Positions 50,110 to 61,990 of a stretch of DNA of 64,000 bases are shown piece after piece (the first letter of the stretch is position 1; each line of letters starts with the position of its first letter). The stretch covers positions 9,590,269 through 9,654,268 of the forward strand of contig JAQFVV010012423.1 in the NCBI GenBank assembly GCA_028023455.1, in the 5' to 3' direction. The notes beneath the pieces were generated by a model. It was not told the DNA's origin and did no database searches. It saw only the letters and a list, made by a program, of their open reading frames with translations. This stretch comes from Epiperipatus broadwayi (taxonomy: Eukaryota > Onychophora > Udeonychophora > Euonychophora > Peripatidae). The position numbers were made by a program, and so were the translations under genes.

Positions 50110-50800
50110 ATGCAATATAGAGAGCATACCAATAGCTCAAACAAGCTCTTATTAATAAGTGCAGTAAAAGAAAATATTTAAAATCTCTATCTGGAATATT
50201 GTTATTCCCAGACCAATTGGTTTTGAGCTTATAGCTCACCTCAGTAAGGAGCTAGAACATTCAGACTCTAGATCTAAAATATCAACTCAAAAACCAGCAC
50301 TTATTTAATACATAACTATTGAGAAAAAATCTAAAATTTTCAGACATAAAAGTCTTTAACTTCAGCTATCTAACTCAAATAGCTATATGAGACTAAACCA
50401 AATTCACATCTATCATATATTAATAGCCCTAGCATCACCAAAGCCTTAAAGGAAAAATTATAATAAGCAATAAAGCAAGTTGTATATATCATGACATTTG
50501 CTTTATAAAAAGCTTGTATTTACAAAAAATGCACTATAGAGAGTGTACTAATAGCTCAAACAAGCTCTTTTTAATAAGAATGTTCTAGCTCCTCACTGAG
50601 GTGATCCATAAACTCGAAACCAATCGGTCTGGGAATAAAAATATTCCAGATAGAGATTTTAAATATTTTGTCTTACCACACTTATTAATAAAAGCTTGTT
50701 TGATCTATTGGTACACTCTCTATATTGCATTTTTGTAAATATAGGCCTTTTATAAAGCAATGTCATGACATATATGACTTGCTTTATTGATTATTTTTAT
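50110..50800. repeat. Complex fold-back element
   Basis: A 153-base segment (50110-50262) recurs inverted at 50578-50730; AATATTTAAAATCTCTATCTGG and CTAGAACATTC have their reverse complements there. A further segment (about 50465-50577) starts with its own flank and repeats the first 45 bases in direct orientation. Its flank recurs inverted at about 50731-50800 (around GCAATAAAGCAAGTT). The order is ABC, spacer, DA, C'B'A', D'. The spacer (50263-50464) is unique. No open frame. Confidence 0.6.
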
Positions 50801-52059
50801 TTATAATGTTTTGTGAATGCACTTACACATATACTTTATGCACAAACACAAAGGTAAGCAAACTCAGACACTGTATACCAACCCTTCTTTATAGATTTAT
50901 TAAGGAAATGGAAATATTAAATATTAGTAATACAGATTCTTATTAAATTAAAAGATAATTTCATTATATCTAAAAATTAATGGCTTTCTTAGGTGAAATA
51001 AAAATAAAAATGAGGATTTTTTGCTTATTTATTTTAATTTTATTTTTTATAAAATTGTTACCATATTTTACACAGAATGTCTTAGTTAATACACTGATAT
51101 TCTAAAATTAAATCCATAATTTAAATCGAGAAATTATTTTACATTAAATAATTATCAATCACTCTCAACCTTTATCGAAATATTCCTCAGATACCATAGA
51201 GCTTAACATCAAAAATTGTAAAAATACTTATTGTAAAATAAGTACATATGTAAATTGAACTGTGCATAATTTTAAAAAAATTGGATATAATATTCTAATA
51301 TCCATATCTTCTAATTTATTATATAAATTATACAGCATAAATATATATAGTAAAAATTTTCAATAAGCCTTATGGTACAATTTAAATAATTATATTTTAA
51401 ATTTCAATTGATTTTAATATATAATATTTAGAAGTACATGGACATATAAAGATATATAACAAGCAAATGGTTAATCAATTCATTCATCATTATTGAGTAA
51501 CTCGAACTTACAATTTACATCACATAAATCTCCTCAAGCATTCTACAAATTAACATCACATACTCAGAAAATTCATTTAGATGTTAATTGAGATGACATA
51601 AATTATAAATTCAGTTTTAGACTGAATGTGTTGAATGAAATTTAAAATTTAAACTATATATTTAAAATATAAATTTTTTTAAAAAGAATAATGTTGGAAT
51701 TTGCTTTATTATTGCATTCATATGATATATTTTAAAATGTGTTAATTAGAGTATATTAATAATTATGATTTAAAATTATATATAATTAATTTTCATATAA
51801 TAAATATGTGCCACAATATTTATATATGGATTGCATTTTTTATATATTAAATTCTGAAGCATCTAATAGTTATTTAATTCTAAGATGAAATACATATAAA
51901 TCAGCTGATGATAGTTCAAATCTTATTGTACAGTTATTTATATGATTTTAATTACATATTCAATTTTAGATTGTATGCATTGAATGAAATGATTAAGATA
52001 TTAAAACAATATAGCTGAGTTTGCTGTGAAATTTAATTTTGACTCTTTTTTATATTATT
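50801..52059. other. AT-rich stretch, nothing recognised
   Basis: Very AT-rich with no gene or paired repeat seen. Confidence 0.45.
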
Positions 52060-53350
52060 GTTATTTTACATTTAGTAGTAGTAGTAATGGTAGTGATAAA
52101 AGAAAGCGGAAAAGGAGTAATAATAATAATAATATACTGAGAAATGTGAATGGATGCCTCTGGTGTTGTTGTCTATCAAGAAGATGCAACAGGTACACCA
52201 GAAGGCAAACAAAGTAAATATTGCTGCACATGTTGAAGAAATGTGTAATCTTTGAAAGGACTGAGTTATGTGATGGATGGAAGTATCAGTCTATCTACAT
52301 GCATATAATATAATTTGCCTTGTGGAGTTTAATGCTCAGCAGTCATTGAGAAAGTGTTGTTGAGTCTCCTCAGCTTCATAGTATAGCCCATATATAGGTC
52401 AATATTTTTGTGCAATGATGTTATTGTAGCAAAAAAGATGTTGGAAGCACATGCAGGTTGAGTCTAATTAGAAAGTCTAAAAACTTTACTTCTATTGCCC
52501 ATTTTTTAAATTATGAAGAAGGTGGTGATTATTTATTCCAAGCATTAGGAGAGGTAATCATTGCTAGAGTCTGACTAAAGCAGATTATATGATTGCTAAT
52601 AAGTATATTTAAAATTGTGGGAGAAGCTGATCTGGTTGTAGTACTTAGGATTGAATGAATAAAGAATGTGTGATATGGCATTAAAGGATGATGTTTATCT
52701 GTAGGGGTTTCTTTCAGCAAGCACTGGAGGTTTTGAAACCAAATGGTAATACCTGATATTAAGTTAATGGCTTTTTGTGTATAAAATATCTGAATGCTGT
52801 GTAATCCTAGATCATTGGTAGTTGAGCCATTTTGTGGATATTGATACAGTGGTATGGTTCCAAAGAAATTTATTGCACACAGAGTTTATGGAAGAAATGA
52901 ACATCTTTAAAAATTTGATAATAGGTGAATAGGGTGTGATTTTTATCATAACAGGAGTATTGACCAGGTATATCTTGCAGTAAATTGATAAATATGCCTT
53001 AGAATGTGAGTTGGTAACTTGCAGTACAGAATATTGTAAACTTGGTTTGTATTGTAAGTCTCATACCAAGGGAGCATTTGTAAAAGAGAAAGACTAAGAA
53101 TAGAATGGGTTTTCCTTAAACAACTTGGGAAGATGATTTCTTGGAGAATAGAGTCCATGCAGCAGTTTTTAGGATTAAATTGCAATTTTTAAGCTCTGTG
53201 TAGCCATTAAGAATGGTTTGTAATATGGATTGTTTCTGAGAAGGCAGTGATGTCATTTATATAAGCTAGGCAGAGACTGTACTGCAAAAAGCCAAGGAAT
53301 ACATCATAGCCCCCCCTGGCATTTTTGCATTCACCTAATCAATCATTAGA
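52060..53350 (-). pseudogene. Decayed LINE C-terminal region
   Basis: Less AT-rich than its flanks. On the minus strand, near 52345-52315, the translation reads EAEETQQHFLNDC, resembling the C-terminal zinc-knuckle-like block of several LINE clades. Upstream frames at 52529-52720 and 52946-53185 have LINE-like composition but no motif I can name. The left edge ends in AGT and AAT trinucleotide repeats (about 52074-52135), as a LINE 3' tail would on this strand. Frames are thoroughly broken. Confidence 0.4.
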
Positions 53351-53399
53351 GAGCAGTCCAACTTATAAGTTGCCACATCCATAGTATGCATTATTAACA

Positions 53400-53851
53400 A
53401 CCTTCTTGGACATTTCATGCTTTATAATACAGCTATTTATATGAAAATCTATGTTCCAGACCCTCATTACAATAGTTCAATACTATAGAAGGCTATCTAA
53501 CTGGCCCAATCAAGCTCAAGACAAATGAACTTTAATCCAAATATTATGAACATTTCTTTTTTATACATCCAAGACTATGTTATGCAAAAAATATCATTAA
53601 CAACAATCATGTACCAATGTTTATATAATTGTATTGTAATCAGCAATGTTAATCAAATTTATATGACAACAAACAATCATTATACTTGAAATGCCTTTGT
53701 AACCCTGCCAAAACTATTGTAAAAATTATAAAATCTATATAACACAACTTTTGGTCAATAAAGTATATTATTGAAACAACAATAACAACAACAACAATAA
53801 TAATAATAATGACAACAATAACAACAACAACAGCAATAGTAGTAGTAGTTT
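53400..53851 (+). pseudogene. LINE 3' end with trinucleotide tail
   Basis: The sequence ends GGTCAATAAAGTATATTATTG followed by about 75 bases of CAA, TAA and AGT units. A terminal AATAAA-like word running into a trinucleotide tail is characteristic of several LINE 3' ends. No coding part is recognisable. It points away from the minus-strand LINE remnant to its left. Confidence 0.4.
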
Positions 53852-56298
53852 CCATTTAATTTGAGTTTCTTCACTTTTATAATTTTTTTTATTAATTAAT
53901 TCAAATTTATTAAATATCTTCAGTAAATAAATAAATAAATAAATAAAAATATTATTATACTATAAATTTTATGTATTATGAATGTTTAATTTTAAAAAAA
54001 TAATATTTTGTTCATAGTAAAATTAAAATTTAAAAAATATATCATTTATTGATACTGTTAAACAAAACTTAAAATGTATTAAAATATTTGAAATTAGTCA
54101 GTCTATCTGCAATAATTTCAGAAATGAAAAATGAAAAAACAATTAATTATTCATATAAATATATATATTTTTTTACACTTTATTTTTCCAAAATTCTGCA
54201 TTAATAATGTATACCTTTTCAAACAATCAAATTAAAATACCATATTAAAAAATGGAAGATTAGATTACTAATTAATACCACAATGTGTAAAATAAAAGTT
54301 TTATCTAGATTTCCTGAGAATTTAAATTAATAATATATCTTCAAATAAAAAAAAATAAAAATAAAAATAGAATTTAATATAATTTTCTGAATTAAAATGT
54401 GATCATGTAAAAAGGAGTTTTACATATGCATGCTGTGGCCAGAATAAAATGGTAAAAATATATAATTACACTAAAAAACTAATATGTTTTGTTAATAGTT
54501 CTACTTAGCTAAATTATTTATCAAATAATCTTTTATGCATTTGAAACGTCTCATATAAACTAAATTGTTACTTAAAAACTTTATTTACTTTATGTTTGAT
54601 TTGCAAGTTAAAAAATTATTCCACAACTAACTGAGAAATTGAAAATCAAAGTTGATTACTTTATTGTATAATGTGATTTTATAATAATTAAATGTGTTTG
54701 ATTTTGATTAAAAGATTTGCGAAAGATTTTGTGCTTTTTATAATCAATTACAAGATAAAAAATAATTTATGTATTTAGTATTAATTCCTAAATTACTCAT
54801 GTACATACTCCACTTAACATTGAAGTGTTAAGAACTATACTTACATTTGTACAACCCAATCCTAAAATAAACTACATTTAATCCTTTTTAATCTTAACAC
54901 TATTTTTTAATATTAAATAAAATATTACCTTTTACTTAAATACAGTACAAGTTGTAATGGTTAAATGAACATTCAGTGTTAAACTTAATGTCAGTGCGAA
55001 GTAAAACGAGTAAAGAAATATACAATAATAAAAGACAATATGAAACAAAATGAATGAATGAATGAATAAATAAAACTGAAAAAAGGACTAAAGTTTAATT
55101 TCTTTAAATATTAAAAACATATATTAAAATTATATTAATTAATTATTCATTATTATAAAAACAATGGGATTTTACAACCATTCTTATTATTTATTTATTT
55201 TGAAATAGAAAAGTCTTATAACAATAAATATATAGTACATATATATAGACACTAAAAGTATAGTTATATTTTACGTACTGTATAATTGCTGGTATTGTGT
55301 AATTAACAGTCTGCTTTTGTTATGTTTGTAAGTATTAAGATTGCTTTATCATAATTTTATTTTTGATCCTTTTTAATTTTATATATATTTAAATGTTAGA
55401 TATTGCTATGTAAGTAATGTTAATTAAAGATTAATATAGATTAGCTTACATTAAGGGTTTAAAATTATTTCCTGAAAAAAATCTTTTCTGATAATACACA
55501 CACACGCGCGTACACGCACACACATATATATATATTGTAGTAGTTTGTTCTCACTGTAAAAAAAAGCAAACTTTAAAAGAATAAAGATTAAAGATTTCAT
55601 TTTTAATCGTATATAGTTGTAAAAAAAAGCAAACTTTAAAAAAAGGAAACCGTTGGCTTTATTTGTTTCACTTGTAAAGTTGTTTTTTGTTTTAAACTTT
55701 TTTTTAAAGAAATCTTTTATTCACATTTAGTGAAAGAGTATTTTAAATTTTAAAAAAAGTTTATTGAAATAATATAGACAACTATTTTAGTTTTAACATT
55801 TATCAAAGAAAATTGATATTATTATCTAAAGCATATGCTTTGAAGCACCAATATAACATATCATATATTATGTAACTTAAATTTATTCTCTTGTATACAT
55901 ATTGGTAATACTTGTACATAATTTGCTGCTAATAAAGTTTACTTTATATAAAAAAAATAATATAAACATTATTTTTCTTCTAACAATAATTATTATTTTT
56001 AATCAAATTAATTAGTAATATTATAGTATTTGTTATGAATTTGGTTTTGTGGGTATGGCATCTTTAAGTAAATTTCTTCAGTGTGTATTAAACTTGCATT
56101 ATGTTAGATATTATGCTTTGATTTTTTTAAAATAAATATAATTTATTAAAATAAAGCTTCTGATATTACTCTTTTATAGACTTTGAATAATTACATGCCT
56201 TGATTTAATAATTAAATGGAACATTATTTGATCAACTTTTTGAGTTTAGATAGATATTTTACATGAATAGGGATCTTTAGTTTTATCTTGTCATTTGG
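53852..56298. other. AT-rich DNA with microsatellites
   Basis: (TAAA)n at about 53926-53947, (GAAT)n near 55048-55070 and CA/CG/TA simple repeats at about 55496-55534 followed by TTGTAG. A short word, AAAAAAGCAAACTTTAAA, occurs twice (about 55560 and 55622). No gene recognised. Confidence 0.4.
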
Positions 56299-56580
56299 GC
56301 AATTTAAAAGTATTGCAGTTTGTAATGTTATTTGACTATTTATTAGTCTGCATTACAGTGACATGTTTATTTCATGTTTAAAGAGGTTTATTTAAACTTC
56401 AATGTATCAATATTTCATACTCTGTAGTCAAGTAGCAAGCTTTAAGTGTCCATATATATTCAATGGACTATTAGTAACAGTGGGATTCCATTCTTGCTAT
56501 TAAAAGGTGTGAAGGTTGCCTTGACAACAGTGAGAAATATTGATTACTATATTTTACTGTGAATGTTTAAGTTAGGTGGT
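56299..56580 (+). repeat. Dispersed repeat C, copy 2
   Basis: Direct-orientation relative of 38336-38605, with the same order of shared words (GACTATTTATTAGT, TTTATTTAAAC, GTTGCCTTGACAA). Non-coding. Confidence 0.5.
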
Positions 56581-56643
56581 TACTGGTTGGAACTTAATTA
56601 TATATATTACAAATCGATGTTTGTATTTCTTCAAAATAATATA

Positions 56644-58135
56644 TGTAAATTTATAAATAAATATTTGAAAATACAGTACTTAATAGTTTATAAAAAATAT
56701 ATGTATAACCATCACTTAGAAGCGCTTTCAACTAACTTGTAGCTTTGTCAACTATCACTTTTAAAATGTCAGCTTTCTCATAATTCAATGATGTCAATCT
56801 TCCCATAATTCTGTGATCTTAACGTTTGCTGCTTGCCTATTAATTAAATCTTGCTTATATTTATAAATTAACATCGCCTCTTTAATTTTCATTTTATTAT
56901 TTTTTTCAGTTTCCAATATTTTTACACTGTTATAATTAAATTCAAAACCATATATACATGATTTATTATGTCATAAAAACAGAAGCTGATAAAGTATCAT
57001 TATTTTTAAAATTTTGTCTTTTATTTTGAACCCTTTTAAATAATAATAAGTGCTCTTTTGTTTTTTTTTCCAATGTGTACCTCGATTCATCTATATATAC
57101 ACTGCCAAACCTACATGTCCATTTGTAAATGATACAATTTTTATTTATCAATAAAGTTCTATCTTTTGAATTGTTTATTAATTTATTTAATGTAGGTGGT
57201 GCATAAAATGCAATATCACATATTCCTTTATAAATTTTCTTAATGAAGCTTGCCTGTTGATTCGAAATATATGGTATTGATATCCACAGTTTTTTTATCA
57301 GAAGAATTAACATTATTATTAATATTTTTATATTTAGAAGTAAAACTTTTAATAGTATAATAAACACAATCATAATTGTATCCAACATTTAACAATTCAT
57401 TATAATAAATTTCAAAATTTTTAGTTTTATCTGATGCATATTTACACAGGTTATCATTTCTAAATAAAAAGGATTTCAAACCTGTCATTTTATGTGACAT
57501 TGGTATTTTTGATTCATATGGAATATATTCTCTTTTTGCTATTGGTTTAAGAGTCATATAGTAATCCAGTTTATCTTTGTTTCTAGTTATCTTGAGATCT
57601 AAAAATTGAACACTCATTGAATTTTCATCTGTTTTAATCCACTTTAAGCCCTTTATATTATTTAATTCATTAAACAGATTATTAATAGCATGTGGCTTTC
57701 CACAAACAAAAACATCATCAACATATCAATTGTATAAAATAATCTCTCTGATAATTTTCCTTTTTTATAATATTTTTTTCATATGTAGATATAACAAAAT
57801 TACATATTTGGGTAACTGTAGGATGGCCCATGGGCCACCCATTATTCATTTTATAAAATTCATGCTTAAAAATTGCATAAATGTTTTTATCAATAAAGTT
57901 TAATGTTTCAACAATAAATTTTATTATTTTAACATTAACTTTTTTTTAACTTTAATGCATTATTAATTATTTCAATAGAAGTCATTCTGTCAATTGATCC
58001 GTACATTTCACTGACATCAAAGATACAAATAACATCACAATTATCAATAACAGCATTATTAATTTTACCAACGAAATCAAATGATGAACATATTGTATAT
58101 GTTCATCATTTGATTTCGTTGGTAAAATTAATAAT
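56644..58135 (-). mobile_element. PLE family 2, left arm of palindrome
   Basis: Reverse complement of 58136-59631. The minus-strand coding order is DVSEMYGSIDRMTS (RT motif A region, about 58015), GWPMGHPT (about 57835), a YVDD active site preceded by an in-frame TGA (about 57724), SVQFLDLKIT (57240-57617) and then a GIY-YIG nuclease (NKNCIIYKWTCRFGSVYID and LEKKTKEHLLL in 56966-57388). The 5' half of the element, before RT motif A, is absent because the palindrome centre cuts it off. Frameshifts and the stop make it inactive. Confidence 0.8.
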
Positions 58136-58215
58136 GTTGTTAATTTTGCCAATGAAATCAAATGATGAACGTATTGTATATGTTCATCATTTGATATCGT
58201 TGGTAAAATTAATAA
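58060..58215. repeat. Zig-zag palindrome centre
   Basis: A segment of about 40 bases containing ACGAAATCAAATGATGAAC appears in alternating orientation four times, with turning points near 58096, 58136 and 58176. GAACATATTGTATATGTTC and GAACGTATTGTATATGTTC mark two of the turns. The middle turn is the symmetry axis of the 3-kb palindrome. Confidence 0.8.
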
Positions 58216-59628
58216 TGTTATTGATAATTATGATGTTATTTGTATCTTTGATGTAAGTGAAATGTACGGATCAATTGACAGAATGACTTCTATTGAAATA
58301 ATTAATAATGCATTAAAGTTAAAAAAAGTTAACATTAAAATAATAAAATTTATTGTTGAAACATTAAACTTTATTGACAAAAACATTTATGCAATTTTTA
58401 AGCATGAATTTTATAAAATGAATAATGGGTGGCCCATGGGCCTTCCTACAGTTGCCCAAATATGTAATTTTGTTATATCTACATATGTAGAAAATATTTT
58501 AAAAAAGAAAAATTATCAGAGAGAGATTATTTTATACAATTGATATGTTGATGATGTTTTTGTATGTGGAAAGTCAAATGCTATTAATGATCTGTTTAAT
58601 GAATTAAATAATATAAAGAGCTTAAAGTGGATTAAAACAGATGAAAATTCAATGAGTGTTCAATTTTTAGATCTCAAGATAACTAAAAACAAAGATAAAC
58701 TGGATTTCTATATGACTCTTAAAACCAATAGCAAAAAGAGGATATATTCCATATGATTCAAAAGTACCAATGTCACATAAAATGGCAGGTTTGAAATCCT
58801 TTTTATTTAGAAATGATAACCTTTGTAAATATGCATCAGATAAAACTAAAAATGTTGAAATTTATTATAATGAATTATTAAATGTTGGATACAATTATGA
58901 TTGTGTTTATTATACTAATAAAAATTTTACTTCTAAATATAAAAATATTAATAATAATGTTAATTCTTCTGATAAAAAAACTGGAGATAACAATACCATA
59001 TATTTCGAATCAACAGGCAAGCTTCATTAAAAAAATTTATAAAGGAATATGTGATATTGCACTTTATGCACCACCTACATTAAATAAATTAATAAACAAT
59101 TCAAAAGATAAAACTTTATTGAGAAATAAAAATTGTATCATTTACAAATGGACATGTAGGTGTGGCAGTGGATATGTAGGTAAATCGAGGTGCACATTGG
59201 AAAAAAAAACAAAAGAGCACTTATTATTATTTAAAAGGGTTCAAAATAGAAGACAAAATTTTAAAAATAATGATTATTTATCAGCTTCTGTTTTTTATGA
59301 CCATAATAAATCATGTATATATGATTTTTATTTTAATTATAACAATGTAAAAATATTGGAAACTGAAAAAAATAATAATAAAATGAAAATTAAAGAGGCG
59401 ATGTTAATTTATAAATGTAAGCAAGATTTAATTAATAGGGAAGCAGCAAACATTAAGATCACAGAATTATGGGAAGATTGACATCATTGAATTATGGGAA
59501 AGCTGACATTTTAAAAGTGATAGTTGACAAAGCTACAAGTTAATTGAAAGCGCTTCTAAGTGATGATTATACATATATTTTTTATAAACTATTAAGTACT
59601 GTATTTTCAAATATTTATTTATAAATTT

Positions 59629-59631
<3 letters not shown>
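58136..59631 (+). mobile_element. PLE family 2, right arm of palindrome
   Basis: Coding order on the plus strand: CIFDVSEMYGSIDRMTS (about 58240), FYKMNNGWPMGLPTVAQICN (in 58262-58543), then YVDD at 58544-58555 directly after an in-frame TGA. SVQFLDLKIT (about 58655) follows, then, after frame changes near 58725 and 59000, the nuclease with KNCIIYKWTCRCGSGYVGKS and TLEKKTKEHL. The C terminus reads through REAANIKITELWED to a stop at 59481. The first part of the 58882-59481 frame is out of register; only its last two thirds are genuine. A terminal non-coding part continues to the (CA)n/(TA)n run. It is 5' truncated within the RT and inactive. Confidence 0.8.

Positions 59632-59668
<37 letters not shown>
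59632..59668. repeat. (CA)n(TA)n microsatellite
   Basis: A CA run followed by a TA run directly outside the right arm of the PLE palindrome; it is not mirrored at the left arm. Confidence 0.85.
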
Positions 59669-60689
59669 TGAAACAGAAACCTTCCATTCTTTTTCCATTT
59701 CACATTCAACCTAATGACCTACTCGTCTGAACTAGTTTTGAACCTATCTTAAATGTAAAAATGTTATATATAAGTCAAGCAGTAAAACTTTGTTATCATG
59801 GCCACTTGAATGGCATCATCCATTTATTTACATACGAAAATACACTATAATTAGACAGGTTTGATAAAATTATAGCATAGAAGTCCTCATAATTATTCAT
59901 AAAATGTTTTATTAATTTTCAGTCAATTCTTAATTATATTCGCTATTATATTCATATGTGGATAGTTAATTTAAACCTTGGAATGATGGTATAATGATTT
60001 ATATATATATATTTAAGTTTAAATAAAAAGATATAGTGTAAAACATTTTCTTTAAAATATATTTAACGGTTTTCTGATTTAATGTTTTACATTTATAACT
60101 GAAACTAAAGTATTTTCTTTAAATTTGCTTTTTTTTAAAAAAATAAACAATATGAAAAAAATATGTTAAAAGTTAAAATAAAAATCATCCATTTATAATT
60201 AAAAATGAGAATTTTGTGTAAACAAGAAATCAATTAGTGACCGCACCTGGGGTAAAAGTAAAATCTAGTTTACTGATTGATTTTGTTTCAACAAAAGACT
60301 TTATCATTAAATCAGAGTACCATTACTTCTGCTGAGCTTTAATATTCTATAACACATAAAAAGGAATTTAATTAGTGAAATCTAAATCGAATTATATGAT
60401 TTATATATTTTAATAATTTTAAGTAAATTAAAAATAACACCTCAGAGACTTTCTCAGTAGAAGAATTAGATTATATGATTTTGTTTAATTAAAAGTCAAT
60501 TGGTCCCGAGGCAAATGAAATTCCAAAAAGGTGTTAAGGCTTGGTGAAAATATATAAATAGGCCATATTTTAAGCAAGAAGATATACTCCATCTTGCTTT
60601 TGAAGAGCTATTACTATCCAAGCTGAAAATTGTTTAATTTTACCATGTCTTGCTAGTCAGGCAAAAATTTTGCTGCCATTCCTGTGATG
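59669..60689. other. AT-rich stretch, nothing recognised
   Basis: No gene or paired repeat seen. Composition becomes less AT-biased from about 60580. Confidence 0.4.
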
Positions 60690-60940
60690 GAATGCTGAAG
60701 TTCAATCCATCCAATGCTGAAGCAACAACCAACAAGCTTATACCAAATAAAAGATGCCGTAAGCCGCTAAAAAAGGGACTTGCCTTCACTCCAATTTCTG
60801 TCCAGCTACAGAAACACCATTTTAAATCACCTCCCAACTAAATTGAAGATGCCATAAGCCACCAAAAAACTCACCTTCATGCCAGCTCGAGTATCTCCAG
60901 TTCAACTATAGGAGAACTGTTTTAATGTGATTAAAATCGC
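60690..60940. repeat. Less AT-rich region with a diverged duplication
   Basis: AAGATGCCGTAAGCCGCTAA (about 60750) and AAGATGCCATAAGCCACCAA (about 60846) begin two related blocks of about 95 bases that both continue through CTTCA and TCCAG words to a TTTTAA-TGA end. Short frames on both strands start at non-ATG codons. I do not recognise a family. Confidence 0.45.
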
Positions 60941-61007
60941 AGAGCTCTGTGTACACTACAAAATGATCATTATTTCTTTAAAGTACAGGTTAGCTAACCA
61001 TATTTTT

Positions 61008-61181
61008 GTAAACTCTTTCTAAATTGTTTTCTAAATAATATTTAAATTCTATAAAATGAAATACTTTTGCTAATTTCTTTATTAATTCAATATTGTAAAC
61101 TCGTTCTAAATTATTTTCTAAATAGTATTTAAATTCTATAAAATGTAATACTTTTGCAAATTTTTCTTTATTAATTCAATA
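61008..61181. repeat. Tandem duplication, 86-bp period
   Basis: Two adjacent copies start TGTAAACTCTTTCTAAATT and TGTAAACTCGTTCTAAATT and end TTATTAATTCAATAT. They differ at only a few positions. AT-rich and non-coding. Confidence 0.8.
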
Positions 61182-61799
61182 TTTTTGCTATATAATTTAA
61201 TCACTGCAGTATATTTACTTTTCCTTTGATTATTTTAATAATTATTAATTATGCCTATGTTTCGAAATGGCATGCATTTAATTATAGAATATGTTTTTAA
61301 AGATATAATTTAAAATCTTAGTATTATTATTTATTATAGCATCATTTAGTGTGCTGTTTCGAAACCCAAATTTATAAATGATGGCGACCCTTTGTGCTCG
61401 TTATTATTTTGTCATTTAATAAATTAATTAATATAAATATAAAATGTGGCTTATAAATCCAAATTTTCAACCTTTAATTATCATGTTACTAAAGATTAAA
61501 CTAGCCTGGAGTGTAATCATAAGTATATTTGTCTTATTAAAGTATTTGTAAGTCCCTTAAATATGCTTCCCCCCCTTTTAAAGTTTATTAGTTATAGATA
61601 ACTAAAGAGATTGAATGGGATAAAGGAAAGTTTGTCTATATATATTCCCATCAGTAGCATATTGTATTTCTCATGCTACAGAAGAGTTGACTCAATTGAT
61701 TAGGCTGATAATCTAGTGTTCATTTGATGTATAGTATTAATTTATAATATACTTCAGCTTGGCGGATGTGGAATTTATTAATATTTTCTTGTTGTGCTG
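61182..61799. other. AT-rich stretch, nothing recognised
   Basis: No gene or paired repeat seen. GACTCAATTGATTAGGC at about 61689-61705 vaguely resembles a tRNA A box but has no B-box partner. Confidence 0.35.
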
Positions 61800-61802
61800 T
61801 TT

Positions 61803-61990
61803 TATATATATATAAGATGGAGCCATGGTAAGTCCAGCCCATCTTTCTCTTTTATGGGTAGTGCTGTAGCTAAGACTGAGCTAAGAGCCAGATTAGCACG
61901 TAAGTCTCCCACCTCTTATGAACCAAATAAAGGTTCCCTTTTAGCAGCATGACGACCGGTTATTGGTTAAACCGGTGTTGGTCACAAAAA
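61803..61990 (+). promoter_or_regulatory. Possible promoter-to-poly(A) unit
   Basis: TATATATATATAAGATGG is followed by about 110 bases of the least AT-rich DNA in this part and then GAACCAAATAAAGGTTC, where an AATAAA signal sits in the loop of a GAACC/GGTTC hairpin. ACCGGTTATTGGTTAAACCGGT, an inverted repeat, follows at about 61954. A TATA box and an AATAAA within 120 bases is the layout of an LTR, but no LTR ends, polypurine tract or second copy were found. Confidence 0.25.

Noticed and set aside
53649-53855. Val/Ile-rich minus-strand frame
   Set aside because: It is produced by the CAA/TAA/AGT tail of a LINE 3' end.
61803-61990. Complete LTR
   Set aside because: A TATA box and AATAAA are present, but no TG/CA ends, primer-binding site, polypurine tract or second copy could be identified.
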